Below are positions 24,595 to 33,674 of a DNA stretch of 64,000 bases, in pieces. The notes below the pieces were generated by a model that did no database searches, had not been told where the DNA came from, and worked only from the letters and a program-made list of their open reading frames with translations. Numbering within the stretch: position 1 is the first letter of the stretch; each line of letters begins with the position of its first letter. Source of the stretch: Coprococcus ammoniilyticus (GTDB taxonomy: Bacteria; Bacillota; Clostridia; Lachnospirales; Lachnospiraceae); the NCBI RefSeq assembly GCF_025567345.1, contig NZ_JAOQJS010000007.1:124001-188000 (forward strand). Direction: 5' to 3'. The translations under genes were made by a program, and so were the position numbers.

Positions 24595-25773
24595 TTATTT
24601 CTGCCCTTGTCCGTTGTACCCTGTCATGCCATAATCCGTACCAGTGCCATTCGACGTATAACTCTGAGAATAATTCTGTGATCCGGGATTCTCCTGCTGC
24701 CGATATGGATTCACTCCAGTTTGCGGATATTGATTCATCCCCTGCGCATAGCCATTACCCGGATACTGATTCATCCCCTGCGCATAGCCATTACCCGGAT
24801 ACTGGTTCATCCCCTGCACATAGCCATTACCCGGATACTGGTTCATCCCCTGCACATAGCCATTACCCGGATACTGATTCATCCCCTGTGTATAACCACC
24901 ATTGTATGGGGTGTAATTTGTATTCTGCATATATCCTCCGGCCTGACCATATGTATCACCACCCGGATAGCCCGGATAACCCGCCCGGTAATCCGGTTGA
25001 TCTGGATAATAATATCTTCTGCCCGGTCTACGAAAATCCATCCGGTACATCCCATAATCTGCAGTCTCCGGTCTGCCGTCAATTCTGCGGTCATGCGCTG
25101 AACAGTAAAAGATCAGAAAAATTGAAAGTACATACATCACTCCAAGGATCAGGAATACCCATGCCTCCGAAATATATCCATACGATGCCGCCATCACAAG
25201 ATAGTCATATAAGCCATGAATAAATACCGGCACGATATATGCCCATGCCATAAATCCGATCATACCCGCACGGTCACCTGCATATGCCGCTTCTCTGCCC
25301 TTCGCATAAAGTGCACCCATGATAACACCTACCGTACAATGAAGTGGAATAGCGGTAAATGCCCGGAGGATGCCCGTTCCGATTCCGCCTGAAGCAACAT
25401 ATAAGATATTTTCCAATATAGCAAAGCCAAGCGATGCACAGACCATATAAATAACTCCATCATAGCTGTGCTGAAATTCTCTGCTTTTCCATGTAGTGCA
25501 GACCGTTACCAGATATTTTCCAAGCTCCTCCACAATTCCGATCACCAGAAAGCAGAGCACCAGCAGCATCGTCTGATGATCCGTATCTGTCTGTGCAACG
25601 ATTAACTGCCCGATAAATTCTGCAATCGCTGCCGGAATGATCGTACCTGCACCAAGTGCCAGAAGCAATACCATTAATTTGACCGGCGGCTTCTCTTTCC
25701 GGTCTCTCATATATATAAAACCCAGCAGGATCAATGCCGGTAAGACTGCTATTATGATCAGTATTCGACTCAT
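24595..25773 (-). CDS. PrsW-like intramembrane protease with repetitive tail
   Basis: A 392-residue protein with about eight membrane segments in residues 1-235. Family motifs are GIVEELGKYL (about 79-88), FAILENILY and HGLYDYL, placing the glutamates and histidine of the PrsW active site. The C-terminal 150 residues are hydrophilic and rich in Tyr, Gly, Pro, Asn and Gln, with four or five copies of GMNQYPGNGYVQ. PrsW cleaves anti-sigma factors in Bacillus; the target here is unknown. ATG 25773 follows GGGAGGG; the earlier frame start has no site. Confidence 0.85.
   Translation of the reverse strand: MSRILIIIAVLPALILLGFIYMRDRKEKPPVKLMVLLLALGAGTIIPAAIAEFIGQLIVAQTDTDHQTMLLVLCFLVIGIVEELGKYLVTVCTTWKSREFQHSYDGVIYMVCASLGFAILENILYVASGGIGTGILRAFTAIPLHCTVGVIMGALYAKGREAAYAGDRAGMIGFMAWAYIVPVFIHGLYDYLVMAASYGYISEAWVFLILGVMYVLSIFLIFYCSAHDRRIDGRPETADYGMYRMDFRRPGRRYYYPDQPDYRAGYPGYPGGDTYGQAGGYMQNTNYTPYNGGYTQGMNQYPGNGYVQGMNQYPGNGYVQGMNQYPGNGYAQGMNQYPGNGYAQGMNQYPQTGVNPYRQQENPGSQNYSQSYTSNGTGTDYGMTGYNGQGQK
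24729..24896. repeat. 36-bp minisatellite in the PrsW-like gene
   Basis: Almost five tandem 36-bp units encode GMNQYPGNGY(V/A)Q. Neighbouring copies differ by one or two bases, for example GCGCATAG against GCACATAG. Such repeats often vary in number between strains. Confidence 0.9.
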
Positions 25774-25906
25774 ATGCCCTCCCATTATCCTGATCCGATG
25801 TCTGTAATCACAACCATCGAATCTTTTCAACATAATATGACTTGTTTAAAATTATACCACCTGGCAGTGAAAAACTCTACTTACAGGTCTTATTTTACAT
25901 ATAAAA

Positions 25907-25937
25907 TATGGGAGACGCAAAGCTTACGTCTCCCATA
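25907..25937 (-). terminator. Terminator of eno
   Basis: TATGGGAGACG and its exact complement (11 bp) flank a 9-base loop, about 40 bases after the eno stop, followed on the minus strand by TTTTATATG. Confidence 0.65.
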
Positions 25938-25978
25938 CCATTTATTCATATTTTTTTGAGGAAAATATATGACAATAA

Positions 25979-27274
25979 TTATTTTACATTGAAGGCTTTC
26001 ATACCCGGATATACGGCTGAAGCACCAAGCTCTTCTTCAATTCTTAAGAGCTGGTTGTACTTAGCTACACGCTCGGATCTGGATGGTGCGCCGGTCTTGA
26101 TCTGGCAGGTATTTAAAGCAACTGCAAGATCTGCGATTGTTGTATCTGCCGTCTCACCGGATCTGTGCGATGAGATAGCTGTGTATCCGGCCTTGTGAGC
26201 CATCTTGATTGCTTCCAATGTCTCTGATACAGAACCGATCTGGTTTAACTTGATCAGGATACTGTTACCACAGCCAAGCTCGATACCCTTTGCAAGTCTC
26301 TCTGTATTTGTAACGAAAAGGTCATCACCAACTAACTGTACCTTGTCGCCAAGCTCTGCTGTAAGCTTCTTCCAGCCTTCCCAGTCTTCTTCGTCCAGAC
26401 CATCTTCGATGGAGATGATCGGGTACTTCTCAACCAGTCTCTTCCAGTGAGCGATCAGTTCCTCTGATGTATATACTGTACCAGCCTTTGGCAGCTTGTA
26501 CTCGCCAACCGTGCCTGTCTTCCACTCGGATGAAGCTGCATCCATAGCGATCTTGAAGTCCTTACCCGGTTCATATCCGGCTTTCTTAACTGCTTCGAGA
26601 ATTGTCTCGATTGCTTCTTCATCAGATGCAAGTGCAGGTGCAAATCCACCCTCATCACCAACTGATGTAGCAAGTCCTCTTTCCTTTAAGATTGCCTGAA
26701 GTGCATGGAATACTTCTGCACACCATCTGAGACACTCTTTGAATGAAGGAGCGCCAACCGGCATGATCATGAACTCCTGAACATCCAGACCGGATGATAA
26801 TGCATGACATCCACCATTGATAATGTTCATCATAGGAACCGGAAGTCTGTTACCGCTTACACCGCCTAAGAAACGATATAAAGGTACATCCAGTGAAATA
26901 GCTGCTGCTCTTGCTGCTGCGATTGATACAGCAAGGATTGCATTTGCACCCAGATTTGACTTGTCCTTTGTTCCGTCTGCCTTGATCATTGCCTGATCTA
27001 TAGCATATGTATCAGATGCATCCATTCCAACTAATACGTCATTAATTTTTGTGTTGATATTTTCAACAGCTTTCTGAACGCCCTTACCGCCAAAACGATC
27101 CTTATCGCCATCACGAAGCTCTAATGCTTCAAACTCACCTGTTGATGCACCACTTGGAGCAGCTCCACGTCCGACAGTACCATCTGCAAGAATAACTTCT
27201 GCTTCTACTGTAGGATTTCCTCTTGAGTCAATAATCTCTCGTCCAATTACTTTTTCGATTTCTAAATAATTCAT
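25979..27274 (-). CDS. eno: Enolase
   Basis: A 431-residue glycolytic enzyme converting 2-phosphoglycerate to phosphoenolpyruvate. Diagnostic segments: SRGNPTVEAEV near the N-terminus, the catalytic loop GAPSGASTGEFEALELRD, metal ligands in SIEDGLDEEDW and LVGDDLFVTN, and the signature SHRSGETADTTIADLA. Length is normal. ATG 27274 is preferred (AGGAATTGG upstream); 27277 is also ATG. It is monocistronic with its own terminator. Confidence 0.98.
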   Translation of the reverse strand: MNYLEIEKVIGREIIDSRGNPTVEAEVILADGTVGRGAAPSGASTGEFEALELRDGDKDRFGGKGVQKAVENINTKINDVLVGMDASDTYAIDQAMIKADGTKDKSNLGANAILAVSIAAARAAAISLDVPLYRFLGGVSGNRLPVPMMNIINGGCHALSSGLDVQEFMIMPVGAPSFKECLRWCAEVFHALQAILKERGLATSVGDEGGFAPALASDEEAIETILEAVKKAGYEPGKDFKIAMDAASSEWKTGTVGEYKLPKAGTVYTSEELIAHWKRLVEKYPIISIEDGLDEEDWEGWKKLTAELGDKVQLVGDDLFVTNTERLAKGIELGCGNSILIKLNQIGSVSETLEAIKMAHKAGYTAISSHRSGETADTTIADLAVALNTCQIKTGAPSRSERVAKYNQLLRIEEELGASAVYPGMKAFNVK

Positions 27275-27301
27275 CATTATCCAATTCCTCTATTCACAAG
27301 A

Positions 27302-27331
27302 TTTTAGTTAGTTTTTTCTAACCAACTAAAA
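27302..27331 (-). promoter_or_regulatory. Dyad in the eno leader
   Basis: TTTTAGTT (27302-27309) and AACTAAAA (27324-27331) form an inverted repeat, extended inward by TAG/CTA bases, about 30 bases before the eno start. It could be an operator or a leader hairpin. TTGACG followed 18 bases later by TATTTT on the minus strand (complement of about 27331-27360) is a possible promoter just upstream. Confidence 0.35.
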
Positions 27332-27404
27332 AATATCACGTTATAGCCACTGTCGTCAACAAAAATACGTCGAATTAATTGAGAATTTCTATCACGTATT
27401 TCGC

Positions 27405-27460
27405 TTGATTTTTACAAGAACACACCGTATAATGCAGCCATGAGTTAGGTGCGGCTAACC
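27405..27460 (+). promoter_or_regulatory. Promoter with iron-box-like operator for DUF3793-flavodoxin
   Basis: TTGATT (27405-27410), a 17-base spacer and TATAAT (27428-27433) form a strong promoter. Ten bases downstream the dyad GTTAGGTGCGGCTAACC (27444-27460) covers the transcription start. It resembles DtxR/IdeR-type iron boxes (TTAGGTTAGSCTAACCTAA). Repression by iron would fit a flavodoxin operon. Confidence 0.7.
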
Positions 27461-27537
27461 GTTGTATGAACGGCTCTGAAACGACACATACTAACACTGT
27501 CGCATTTGATGATTTAATGTTACAGGAGTTTCAGATT

Positions 27538-28089
27538 ATGTTTGAAGAATATTTGATCACACATTGTTCGCCTACATTGGCGTCCTTAAAACCTGCCAGC
27601 CTGTTTCTTTATCGTTTTTCTTCCGGAGAAGAATTATACGAAAGTGTGGCTGTCTGGGATGCACAATTTCAGAAAAAAGGGATCCGGATCACGATCCTCC
27701 GGGAAAATGCTGAAACTGCCCTGATCTATGTCTACAGACCGGATGCTATGGGCCGCGAATTATCAAGACCGGAGATCCTCTCTTTTCTTGTAAGCACAGG
27801 ATATCAGGCAGGAACAATCGACCAAATGCTTGAACAGCTTCGTACACGTCTTCATGGTTCGGAAGAATTTCCGCATGAGATCGGTGTCTTCCTTGGCTAC
27901 CCGTTAAATGATGTTCTCGGATTTATCAAATACCACGGAAGCAACTGCAAGGGCATGGGCGACTGGAAGGTATACGGAGATCTGGGTGAGGCCCAGAAAA
28001 CATTTGCCAAATTTAAAAAATGCCGTGAGATCTATGCAAATCTCTGGCATCAGGGACGAACCATCTGGCAGTTGACGGTTGCTGCATAA
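27538..28089 (+). CDS. DUF3793 family protein
   Basis: A 183-residue cytoplasmic protein of the DUF3793 family: the N-terminus FEEYLITHCSPTLASLKPAS and the motif GVFLGYPLNDVLGFI are typical, with conserved cysteines in THC and NCKG. ATG 27538 is preferred because AGGAG lies 9 bases upstream and family members start at this point; the upstream ATG at 27466 belongs to the leader. DUF3793 genes usually neighbour flavodoxin or iron-responsive genes, as here. The biochemical function is unknown. Confidence 0.85.
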   Translation: MFEEYLITHCSPTLASLKPASLFLYRFSSGEELYESVAVWDAQFQKKGIRITILRENAETALIYVYRPDAMGRELSRPEILSFLVSTGYQAGTIDQMLEQLRTRLHGSEEFPHEIGVFLGYPLNDVLGFIKYHGSNCKGMGDWKVYGDLGEAQKTFAKFKKCREIYANLWHQGRTIWQLTVAA

Positions 28090-28237
28090 ATATTTATGAA
28101 AACAGCATCAGCATAACGAAATAAGTATTTATGCACATGGCGTCCACATAACAAAATGAATATAGGGGATTCCCGTAAGCATTTTCGTGCGGAGATCTCT
28201 AAATATAAAATACATGAATTATAAGGAGGAACCTACT

Positions 28238-28660
28238 ATGAGTAAGGTTGCAGTTGTATATTGGAGTGGCACAGGTAATACAGCATTAATGGCACAGGCT
28301 GTTGCAGAAGGTGCAAAAGCAAAAGGTGCAGAATGTGATCTTTTAACATCCGCAGAATTTACTGCAGATATGGTAGATAACTATGATGCGATCGCATTTG
28401 GCTGCCCTGCTATGGGTGCTGAAGTCTTAGAAGAAAGCGAGTTTGAGCCAATGTTCGCTGAATGTGAACCGGCATTAAACGGTAAGAAGATCGCCATCTT
28501 CGGTTCATATGGCTGGGGAAGCGGCGAATGGATGGATACATGGGAAGCTCAGTGCCAGGCTGATGGCGTTGTATTCGCAGCAGCTCCACTGATCTGCCAT
28601 GAAACACCGGATGAAGCAGGTCTTGCTGATTGTACTGCACTTGGCGAAGCACTTGTTTAA
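28238..28660 (+). CDS. Short-chain flavodoxin
   Basis: A 140-residue FMN-binding electron carrier that can replace ferredoxin under iron limitation. The phosphate-binding loop is YWSGTGNTALMA (8-19), the FMN-stacking loops are FGCPAMGAE and FGSYGWGSGEW. ATG 28238 has AAGGAGG 8 bases upstream; the upstream extension has no site. It lies 148 bases after the DUF3793 gene and probably shares its promoter, with a terminator at 28752. Confidence 0.95.
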   Translation: MSKVAVVYWSGTGNTALMAQAVAEGAKAKGAECDLLTSAEFTADMVDNYDAIAFGCPAMGAEVLEESEFEPMFAECEPALNGKKIAIFGSYGWGSGEWMDTWEAQCQADGVVFAAAPLICHETPDEAGLADCTALGEALV

Positions 28661-28751
28661 TAAATAATAATACACATCTCTAAACACAACCAAAACACAG
28701 GAATCTGCCATGTGGCAGTCCTTCCGCTTGTACATTATCGTACAATCCAAA

Positions 28752-28797
28752 AAATGCTCTGGCAAACCACACCTCTGCCAGAGCATTTGTTTTTTTA
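28752..28797 (+). terminator. Bidirectional terminator after the flavodoxin gene
   Basis: AAATGCTCTGGCA and its exact complement (13 bp; 28752-28764 and 28776-28788) are followed by TTTTTTT on the plus strand and by TTTTTT on the minus strand. It separates the convergent flavodoxin and DUF5050-like genes. Confidence 0.9.
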
Positions 28798-28819
28798 TAG
28801 TTTCTGTTTTATATATGTT

Positions 28820-29779
28820 CTATTTCTGACTCTTCTTTAATGTTGCGACAACCTTACCTTTTACATTGATGATCTTTACAGTTCCATCTTCATAGCTTGC
28901 TTTTTGATTGCTTTCCGCAAACATGATATATCCCGGACATGCTGCCAGAACGTATACCTTCTTCTTGGATGACTGGTAGATCTTTTTCTTGGAAGTTCTG
29001 CCCGTACTCTTTCCATAATAAGAATCTCCAAATTTATAAATGGAATTTGAGCTTTTTCCGTTTTTGATCAAAGTACCATACTGATATCCCCTGACGGTCA
29101 GGCTCTCATTAAACTGCATATCATCAAAAGCTCTGACAAATGCATTGCAAACCGTTTGATTTCCTGCCGGGTATTTCTTTTTATGCTTATATTTTGTGTC
29201 AACGGAATAGGATTCTGTCATATACGGAAATACACTGTAGAAATATTTGCCCTTATAATAGAATACCTTTCCATTTGCATCATCTTTTACCCTCATGTGA
29301 CGCTTCTTATCAGTTCCGTCCAGTTTCATAGAACATAAACCGGAATGACCATAATAAAGTCGGTTGTTTTTCATAAAACCAAGTCTTCCATTTTTACAGA
29401 TCTGTTTTGGCTTTGAACTTCCATCAGCCTTGATCTTATAGATACTCATCTGGCTGTCCTGATAAAGGTTGTAATACAGATATCCTTTGTGTACCAAAAC
29501 TCCACTGACACCATCACTCTCTACAACATACTTTGCAGTCTGTTTTTTCATATTATACGCAAGTACACCCTTTGAGGTTTCTATGTAGAGATAGTCACCT
29601 GCATGATACAGTTTTCTCGCTGATACATGCTTTACGGTTGATGCTGCTTCCAGTTCCGCCGTCTGCTCCGTCTCAACGTCTGTTGCTGCCAGACTTACAT
29701 TGGAACCTGTCACATTCATTACTCCACACAGTACAAATGCGATCATTGCCAATACTACTTTTTTTAAATGTCTTTTCAT
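28820..29779 (-). CDS. Secreted DUF5050-like beta-propeller protein (copy 1)
   Basis: A 319-residue protein with a signal peptide (1-31, ending SLAA). The mature part is lysine- and tyrosine-rich, with repeated units of the type GYLYYNLYQDSQMSIYKIKADG and GLCSMKLDGTDKK, as in DUF5050/LRP-like beta-propellers. Two similar proteins occur at 56573 and 61651. ATG 29779 follows AGGAGG. It is predicted extracellular; a sensing or adhesion role is possible but unproven. Confidence 0.7.
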   Translation of the reverse strand: MKRHLKKVVLAMIAFVLCGVMNVTGSNVSLAATDVETEQTAELEAASTVKHVSARKLYHAGDYLYIETSKGVLAYNMKKQTAKYVVESDGVSGVLVHKGYLYYNLYQDSQMSIYKIKADGSSKPKQICKNGRLGFMKNNRLYYGHSGLCSMKLDGTDKKRHMRVKDDANGKVFYYKGKYFYSVFPYMTESYSVDTKYKHKKKYPAGNQTVCNAFVRAFDDMQFNESLTVRGYQYGTLIKNGKSSNSIYKFGDSYYGKSTGRTSKKKIYQSSKKKVYVLAACPGYIMFAESNQKASYEDGTVKIINVKGKVVATLKKSQK

Positions 29780-29834
29780 TCATTTTCCTCCTGATTTTTT
29801 ATTCCTTCCTTCTGCAGATTTTGCAGATACCTGT

Positions 29835-29885
29835 ATTATATCACTGCATATAAAAAATAAATATATAAATTTGTCATGCATGACA
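29835..29885 (-). promoter_or_regulatory. Extended -10 and palindrome upstream of DUF5050-like copy 1
   Basis: On the minus strand TGATATAAT (extended -10, complement of 29835-29843) lies about 55 bases before the start codon. The perfect palindrome TGTCATGCATGACA (29872-29885) lies upstream of it, a likely activator or regulator site. Confidence 0.5.
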
Positions 29886-29921
29886 GTTTATCCGTCATGG
29901 TCTGCATTGTCCATATAAAAA

Positions 29922-29967
29922 ACATCTGCTGATCCATAAACTATATAAAGTCCATACATCAGCAGAT
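29922..29967 (-). terminator. Terminator of the oleate hydratase gene
   Basis: CATCTGCTGAT and its exact complement (11 bp) are followed on the minus strand by TTTTTT, 60 bases after the hydratase stop. Confidence 0.8.
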
Positions 29968-30026
29968 GCTTTGTTTTCTTTCACTATATTATATCGTGAG
30001 ACTTTCTTTATATACAGATCTTGTAT

Positions 30027-31802
30027 TTATATCGCTCCATGCTCCCGGAGAAGTTTCTCGACATCGGTTCCTTCTACCGCCTTTAAAAGCTCCTTCATTG
30101 CGATCTTCTCTTTCAGTCCAAGCTTCATATCCGTGATCTTTCTGCCATCACGGATCGCTACGGTCGCATTTAACAGATCCCGTACATCATAGACACTGCC
30201 CCAGACCTCAGGCACACCACGATCGATATTCAACAGAGTATATACTGCCTCCATACCGGTACGGATCGAATACTCGGTCGTAAATATCGTATCTCTTGCT
30301 GTCTCTGCAAACTGTCCAAGAAATGCAAAGTTTACCGCGCCCTCCGGTACAACATCCGGGCGGTCACCTTTCTCACGCGGCATGAAAAATGCTGTAATAT
30401 ACGGCATCATAACCGGCACTGTGTTTGCGCTGTGCTCAGCAAGCTCCGGTATTTTCTCCTCCGGTACTCCGATATGGTAGAGCCATTCTTCGCAGATCTC
30501 CTTACCGGTACATTCCCGCATGGTCTTCTTTACATAATCACCCGGTTTATTCGAGAATAAGCCATATACCCATACAAGCACCTGACCCTTTGGCTGATTA
30601 CGAAACTGTGGCTGGCGATTGATCGTCCAGGAAAGCAGCCATTCGGAATCTCTTGCAGTCACGATACCACCTGTAACTACCTTGCCGGAAAGTGGATCCC
30701 TCTTGCATATATTCTTAATATACGGAAGGATCTTTTCATCCAAAGTCGTTACCGTTGCACTCATCCAGTTTGACTGCTCCGGATCGTAACAGAATTTGTC
30801 CGGATGTCCGAAGGATGGATCCTGTGCAGCGATCTTCCGCCACATATCCCATCCGCCGCCTTCGCGGATCTCGGTCTTGAACTCAGCCGGTTTGTTCTGG
30901 CTTCCGTATGAAGAATTCTCCACGCAGCCACCATTTGTGATAAATACCAGATCATTCTCGGTCAGGTCGATCGCATCTGCTTCACCGTCACGGATAATAT
31001 CAATCTTCTTTGCCAGCTTTCTTCCTGCTTCGATCTCGAATTCCACATTTATAACCTTGGTATTATAATGGAACACCACACCGAATGATTCCAGATATTT
31101 TACCATCGGAAGAATCATGGACTCATACTGGTTATATTTGGTAAAACGAAGTGCCGTGAAATCCGGCAGTCCTCCGACATGATGGATAAAACGCTTAATA
31201 TAGAGCTTCATCTCAAGTGCAGAATGCCAGTTCTCAAATGCAAACATCGTCCGCCAGTACATCCAGAAGTTAGAGTTGAGCACTTCTTCATCAAAATACT
31301 CATCGATCCGTTTATTATATAATTCTTCATCCGGGGTAAAGAACAGCTTCATGATTTCCATTGCACCCTTATCGGATAATCCGAATTTTTTATCGGTATG
31401 TGCATCCTGTCCCTGATTCTCAGTTGCCCGACACAAAGAATAGTTCGGATCTGCTTTATTCAGCCAGTAATACTCATCCAGTACACTGATACCCTCTGTC
31501 TCAATGGACGGAATCGAACGGAACAGATCCCACATACACTCAAAATGGTTATCCATCTCACGTCCGCCACGCATAACATAGCCAATATCGCTGTACTGAT
31601 AACCATCACATGCACCGCCCGGAATCGGGTCTTTCTCCAGAATGTGTACATGTGAGCCTTTCATCTGTCCATCTCTTACCAGAAAACAGGCTGCCGCCAA
31701 TGCACCAAGTCCCGAACCTATAATATATGCCGATTTCTGATCCACACCCGCCGGCTTCTTTGGTCTGGCAAATGCTTCATAATTTCCACTTGCGTAATAC
31801 AT
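30027..31802 (-). CDS. Oleate hydratase / myosin-cross-reactive antigen family
   Basis: A 591-residue FAD-dependent hydratase that adds water to the cis-9 double bond of unsaturated fatty acids such as oleate and linoleate. The FAD-binding motif is IIGSGLGALAAACFLVRDG (about 27-45), followed by RGGREMDNHFECMWDL, a hallmark of the family, and the C-terminal GQFAETARDTIFTTEYS. ATG 31802 follows GGAGG. Family members detoxify host unsaturated fatty acids. A TetR gene lies directly upstream on the same strand. Confidence 0.95.
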   Translation of the reverse strand: MYYASGNYEAFARPKKPAGVDQKSAYIIGSGLGALAAACFLVRDGQMKGSHVHILEKDPIPGGACDGYQYSDIGYVMRGGREMDNHFECMWDLFRSIPSIETEGISVLDEYYWLNKADPNYSLCRATENQGQDAHTDKKFGLSDKGAMEIMKLFFTPDEELYNKRIDEYFDEEVLNSNFWMYWRTMFAFENWHSALEMKLYIKRFIHHVGGLPDFTALRFTKYNQYESMILPMVKYLESFGVVFHYNTKVINVEFEIEAGRKLAKKIDIIRDGEADAIDLTENDLVFITNGGCVENSSYGSQNKPAEFKTEIREGGGWDMWRKIAAQDPSFGHPDKFCYDPEQSNWMSATVTTLDEKILPYIKNICKRDPLSGKVVTGGIVTARDSEWLLSWTINRQPQFRNQPKGQVLVWVYGLFSNKPGDYVKKTMRECTGKEICEEWLYHIGVPEEKIPELAEHSANTVPVMMPYITAFFMPREKGDRPDVVPEGAVNFAFLGQFAETARDTIFTTEYSIRTGMEAVYTLLNIDRGVPEVWGSVYDVRDLLNATVAIRDGRKITDMKLGLKEKIAMKELLKAVEGTDVEKLLREHGAI

Positions 31803-31900
31803 ACGAATTACCTCCAATCTATACAGCCTGCCTGCAAACAGACCGGTTATCTCAAAAACTGTCTTTATTATAAGATGCCCCGTTTTTGCCCTCAATAAAC

Positions 31901-31938
31901 AAAAAAAGTACCGTGATAAAAATATATTCACGGTACTT
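31901..31938 (-). terminator. Terminator between tetR and oleate hydratase
   Basis: AAGTACCGTG and its complement (10 bp) flank a 12-base loop and are followed on the minus strand by TTTTTT. It separates tetR from the hydratase gene. Confidence 0.85.
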
Positions 31939-32024
31939 GTTCTGTCTAAAATTTTATCATTTCCCCTGTTTTGATGGGATAACCGGTCTGAAAAATAAGA
32001 CACATTGTTTTTTCAATGTATCTG

Positions 32025-32606
32025 TCAGCTCTCTGTTTTTTTGTGAAAGGCATCCGTCCGAAACGCTTCCAGTGCTCTGGTAATATTATCATGCATCACC
32101 AGTCCCATCTTATCCACGATCACATGCGGATCCCGCTTCATGCCATTCTCAATCCATTCAAGCAACACACCGACAAAGGAGCATTTGTAAAAATCAGCAA
32201 TGAACTTCTTATCTTCATCCCGCACCTGCATATTCTTCGCCTTATCTTCGATGACCTTGATCATCAGATCATACGTCAGACTGTACAGATATTTTTCTAC
32301 CTGATCTCTGCTGATCGAATGATATGCATTCATCATAAATGTCTTATTCTCGCTCACCGCTTCAAAGATACGAAGGAAGCCTTCCTGCCAGGTATCATAG
32401 GTTTTATTCTCACCCAGTATCCTCGTTGCATCCTCCACACACACCCACTCTACCAGATCATAGATATCTTTAAAATGATAGTAAAATGTCATTCGGTTGA
32501 TGCCGCAGTCTTCCGTGATATCCGTTATCGTTATCTTATCAAGCGGCTTCTTTGTAAGAAGCTTCTTCAGTGATGCTTCCAACGCACGTTTCGTTATCTG
32601 AGACAT
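32025..32606 (-). CDS. TetR family transcriptional regulator
   Basis: A 193-residue TetR-type regulator: helix-turn-helix ITITDITEDCGINRMTFYYHF (about 24-44) and an all-helical ligand domain of the DhaS-like C-terminal type (KFIADFYKCSFVGVLLEWIENGM). ATG 32606 has GGAGG upstream; ATG 32636 does not. It lies upstream of the oleate hydratase gene in the same direction, so fatty-acid-responsive control is a reasonable guess, though not shown. Confidence 0.88.
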   Translation of the reverse strand: MSQITKRALEASLKKLLTKKPLDKITITDITEDCGINRMTFYYHFKDIYDLVEWVCVEDATRILGENKTYDTWQEGFLRIFEAVSENKTFMMNAYHSISRDQVEKYLYSLTYDLMIKVIEDKAKNMQVRDEDKKFIADFYKCSFVGVLLEWIENGMKRDPHVIVDKMGLVMHDNITRALEAFRTDAFHKKTES

Positions 32607-32858
32607 TTTCTTGTAACCTCCACGTCTATTGTTCATCAGAAAAAAAGTTATCCTTACTATACCACACCCACCAGAATTTTGTAAAATTAAAAATAAACTA
32701 ATGGCATGAGAAAATTCTGGTCTGGATGCAGTATATCATACAAAAAAACGCCCGCTATCATACACAGGTAAAACCATCTGATGAATCTGTAAAGTTGTGT
32801 ATAATTAATGTAAAATATTGTTCTTTTTATATGTCAGCGTCACTATTGTAAAATACTT

Positions 32859-33359
32859 TTACAAATATTTACCAATCTCCGATTTCCATATTTCTTCCAG
32901 TTGTTCCAACGAGAACGCTGCATTTGCCGGACTTGTCGATGGCAGCTCGATCATCGGAAGAACGATATGTTCCGCCTGATATTTTTTGTATAATCTGCCG
33001 GCAGTCTTACCATTTGTAAAAACTGCCCGGATTGGAGTATGTGCTACAATGCTTTTAATATCTGCAGGAAGCACATTTCGAATACTGCTGTCACTGGAAC
33101 CGATGATCTCACAAGCCCGGATCACATCATAGACCGCCACATGACCGGCAAGCAGCATCCGTTTTTTCTCTTCTATCGTCAAGGGTTCCGGTACACCAAG
33201 TACAGCTGCCACAACCTTCCAAAAACGGTTTCTCGGATGTCCGTAGTAGAAGCCCTGCTCTCTGGATTTCACCGATGGCAGACTGCCAAGAACCAGCACC
33301 TGTGATTCTTCATTATATACCGGAGCAAATTCATGCTCTACATACTGATATTCTGACAT
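32859..33359 (-). CDS. DNA-deoxyinosine / mismatch-specific uracil-DNA glycosylase
   Basis: A 166-residue UDG-superfamily repair enzyme that removes deaminated bases. The active-site loop is GSLPSVKSREQGFYYGHPRNRFW, split here as GSLPSVKSRE and YYGHPRNRFW (about 25-47); the second motif is LPSTSPANA (about 140-148). ATG 33359 follows GAAAGGAAA. It is monocistronic. Confidence 0.9.
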   Translation of the reverse strand: MSEYQYVEHEFAPVYNEESQVLVLGSLPSVKSREQGFYYGHPRNRFWKVVAAVLGVPEPLTIEEKKRMLLAGHVAVYDVIRACEIIGSSDSSIRNVLPADIKSIVAHTPIRAVFTNGKTAGRLYKKYQAEHIVLPMIELPSTSPANAAFSLEQLEEIWKSEIGKYL

Positions 33360-33674
33360 TTTTATTTCCTTTCAAATAAAGAATTGCCTGCAAATCTTAC
33401 ACATTCAAACGGAATTACAAAATAATTAACTTCCACTCCGTAAAATATGCATTCCAAACAAAAAAACCAGAGACTATCGCCCCCGACAAGTCTCTGGTTA
33501 TATATGTATCCCAAACCTCATTTAAATCCCCATGTTGGAATTACGGATATATTATATACTGCCTCCCCCTGCCTGTACAGTAGTCTTGCAAAAATGACTT
33601 GTTTTCTGTTTCAAATAACCTTTGTATTTGAACGGTCATTTCCTGCATATAAATCATTTTTCACTTATATATTT
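33360..33674. other. Intergenic region, 315 bases
   Basis: It holds the hairpin terminator at 33460-33498. No other gene or structure is visible; the plus-strand frames here have no ribosome sites. Confidence 0.6.
33460..33498 (-). terminator. Terminator of the lrgAB-gntR-MGMT gene group
   Basis: ACCAGAGA (33466-33473) and TCTCTGGT (33491-33498) form a stem followed on the minus strand by TTTTTT, about 180 bases after the MGMT-like gene. Confidence 0.7.

Noticed and set aside
24729..24896. CRISPR-like array
   Set aside because: The repeats are contiguous 36-bp coding units without distinct spacers.
24516..25223. 235-codon plus-strand frame with repeats (PDTDSSPAHSHY)
   Set aside because: It is the reverse image of the PrsW-like minisatellite; the minus frame has the membrane protease domain and a ribosome site.
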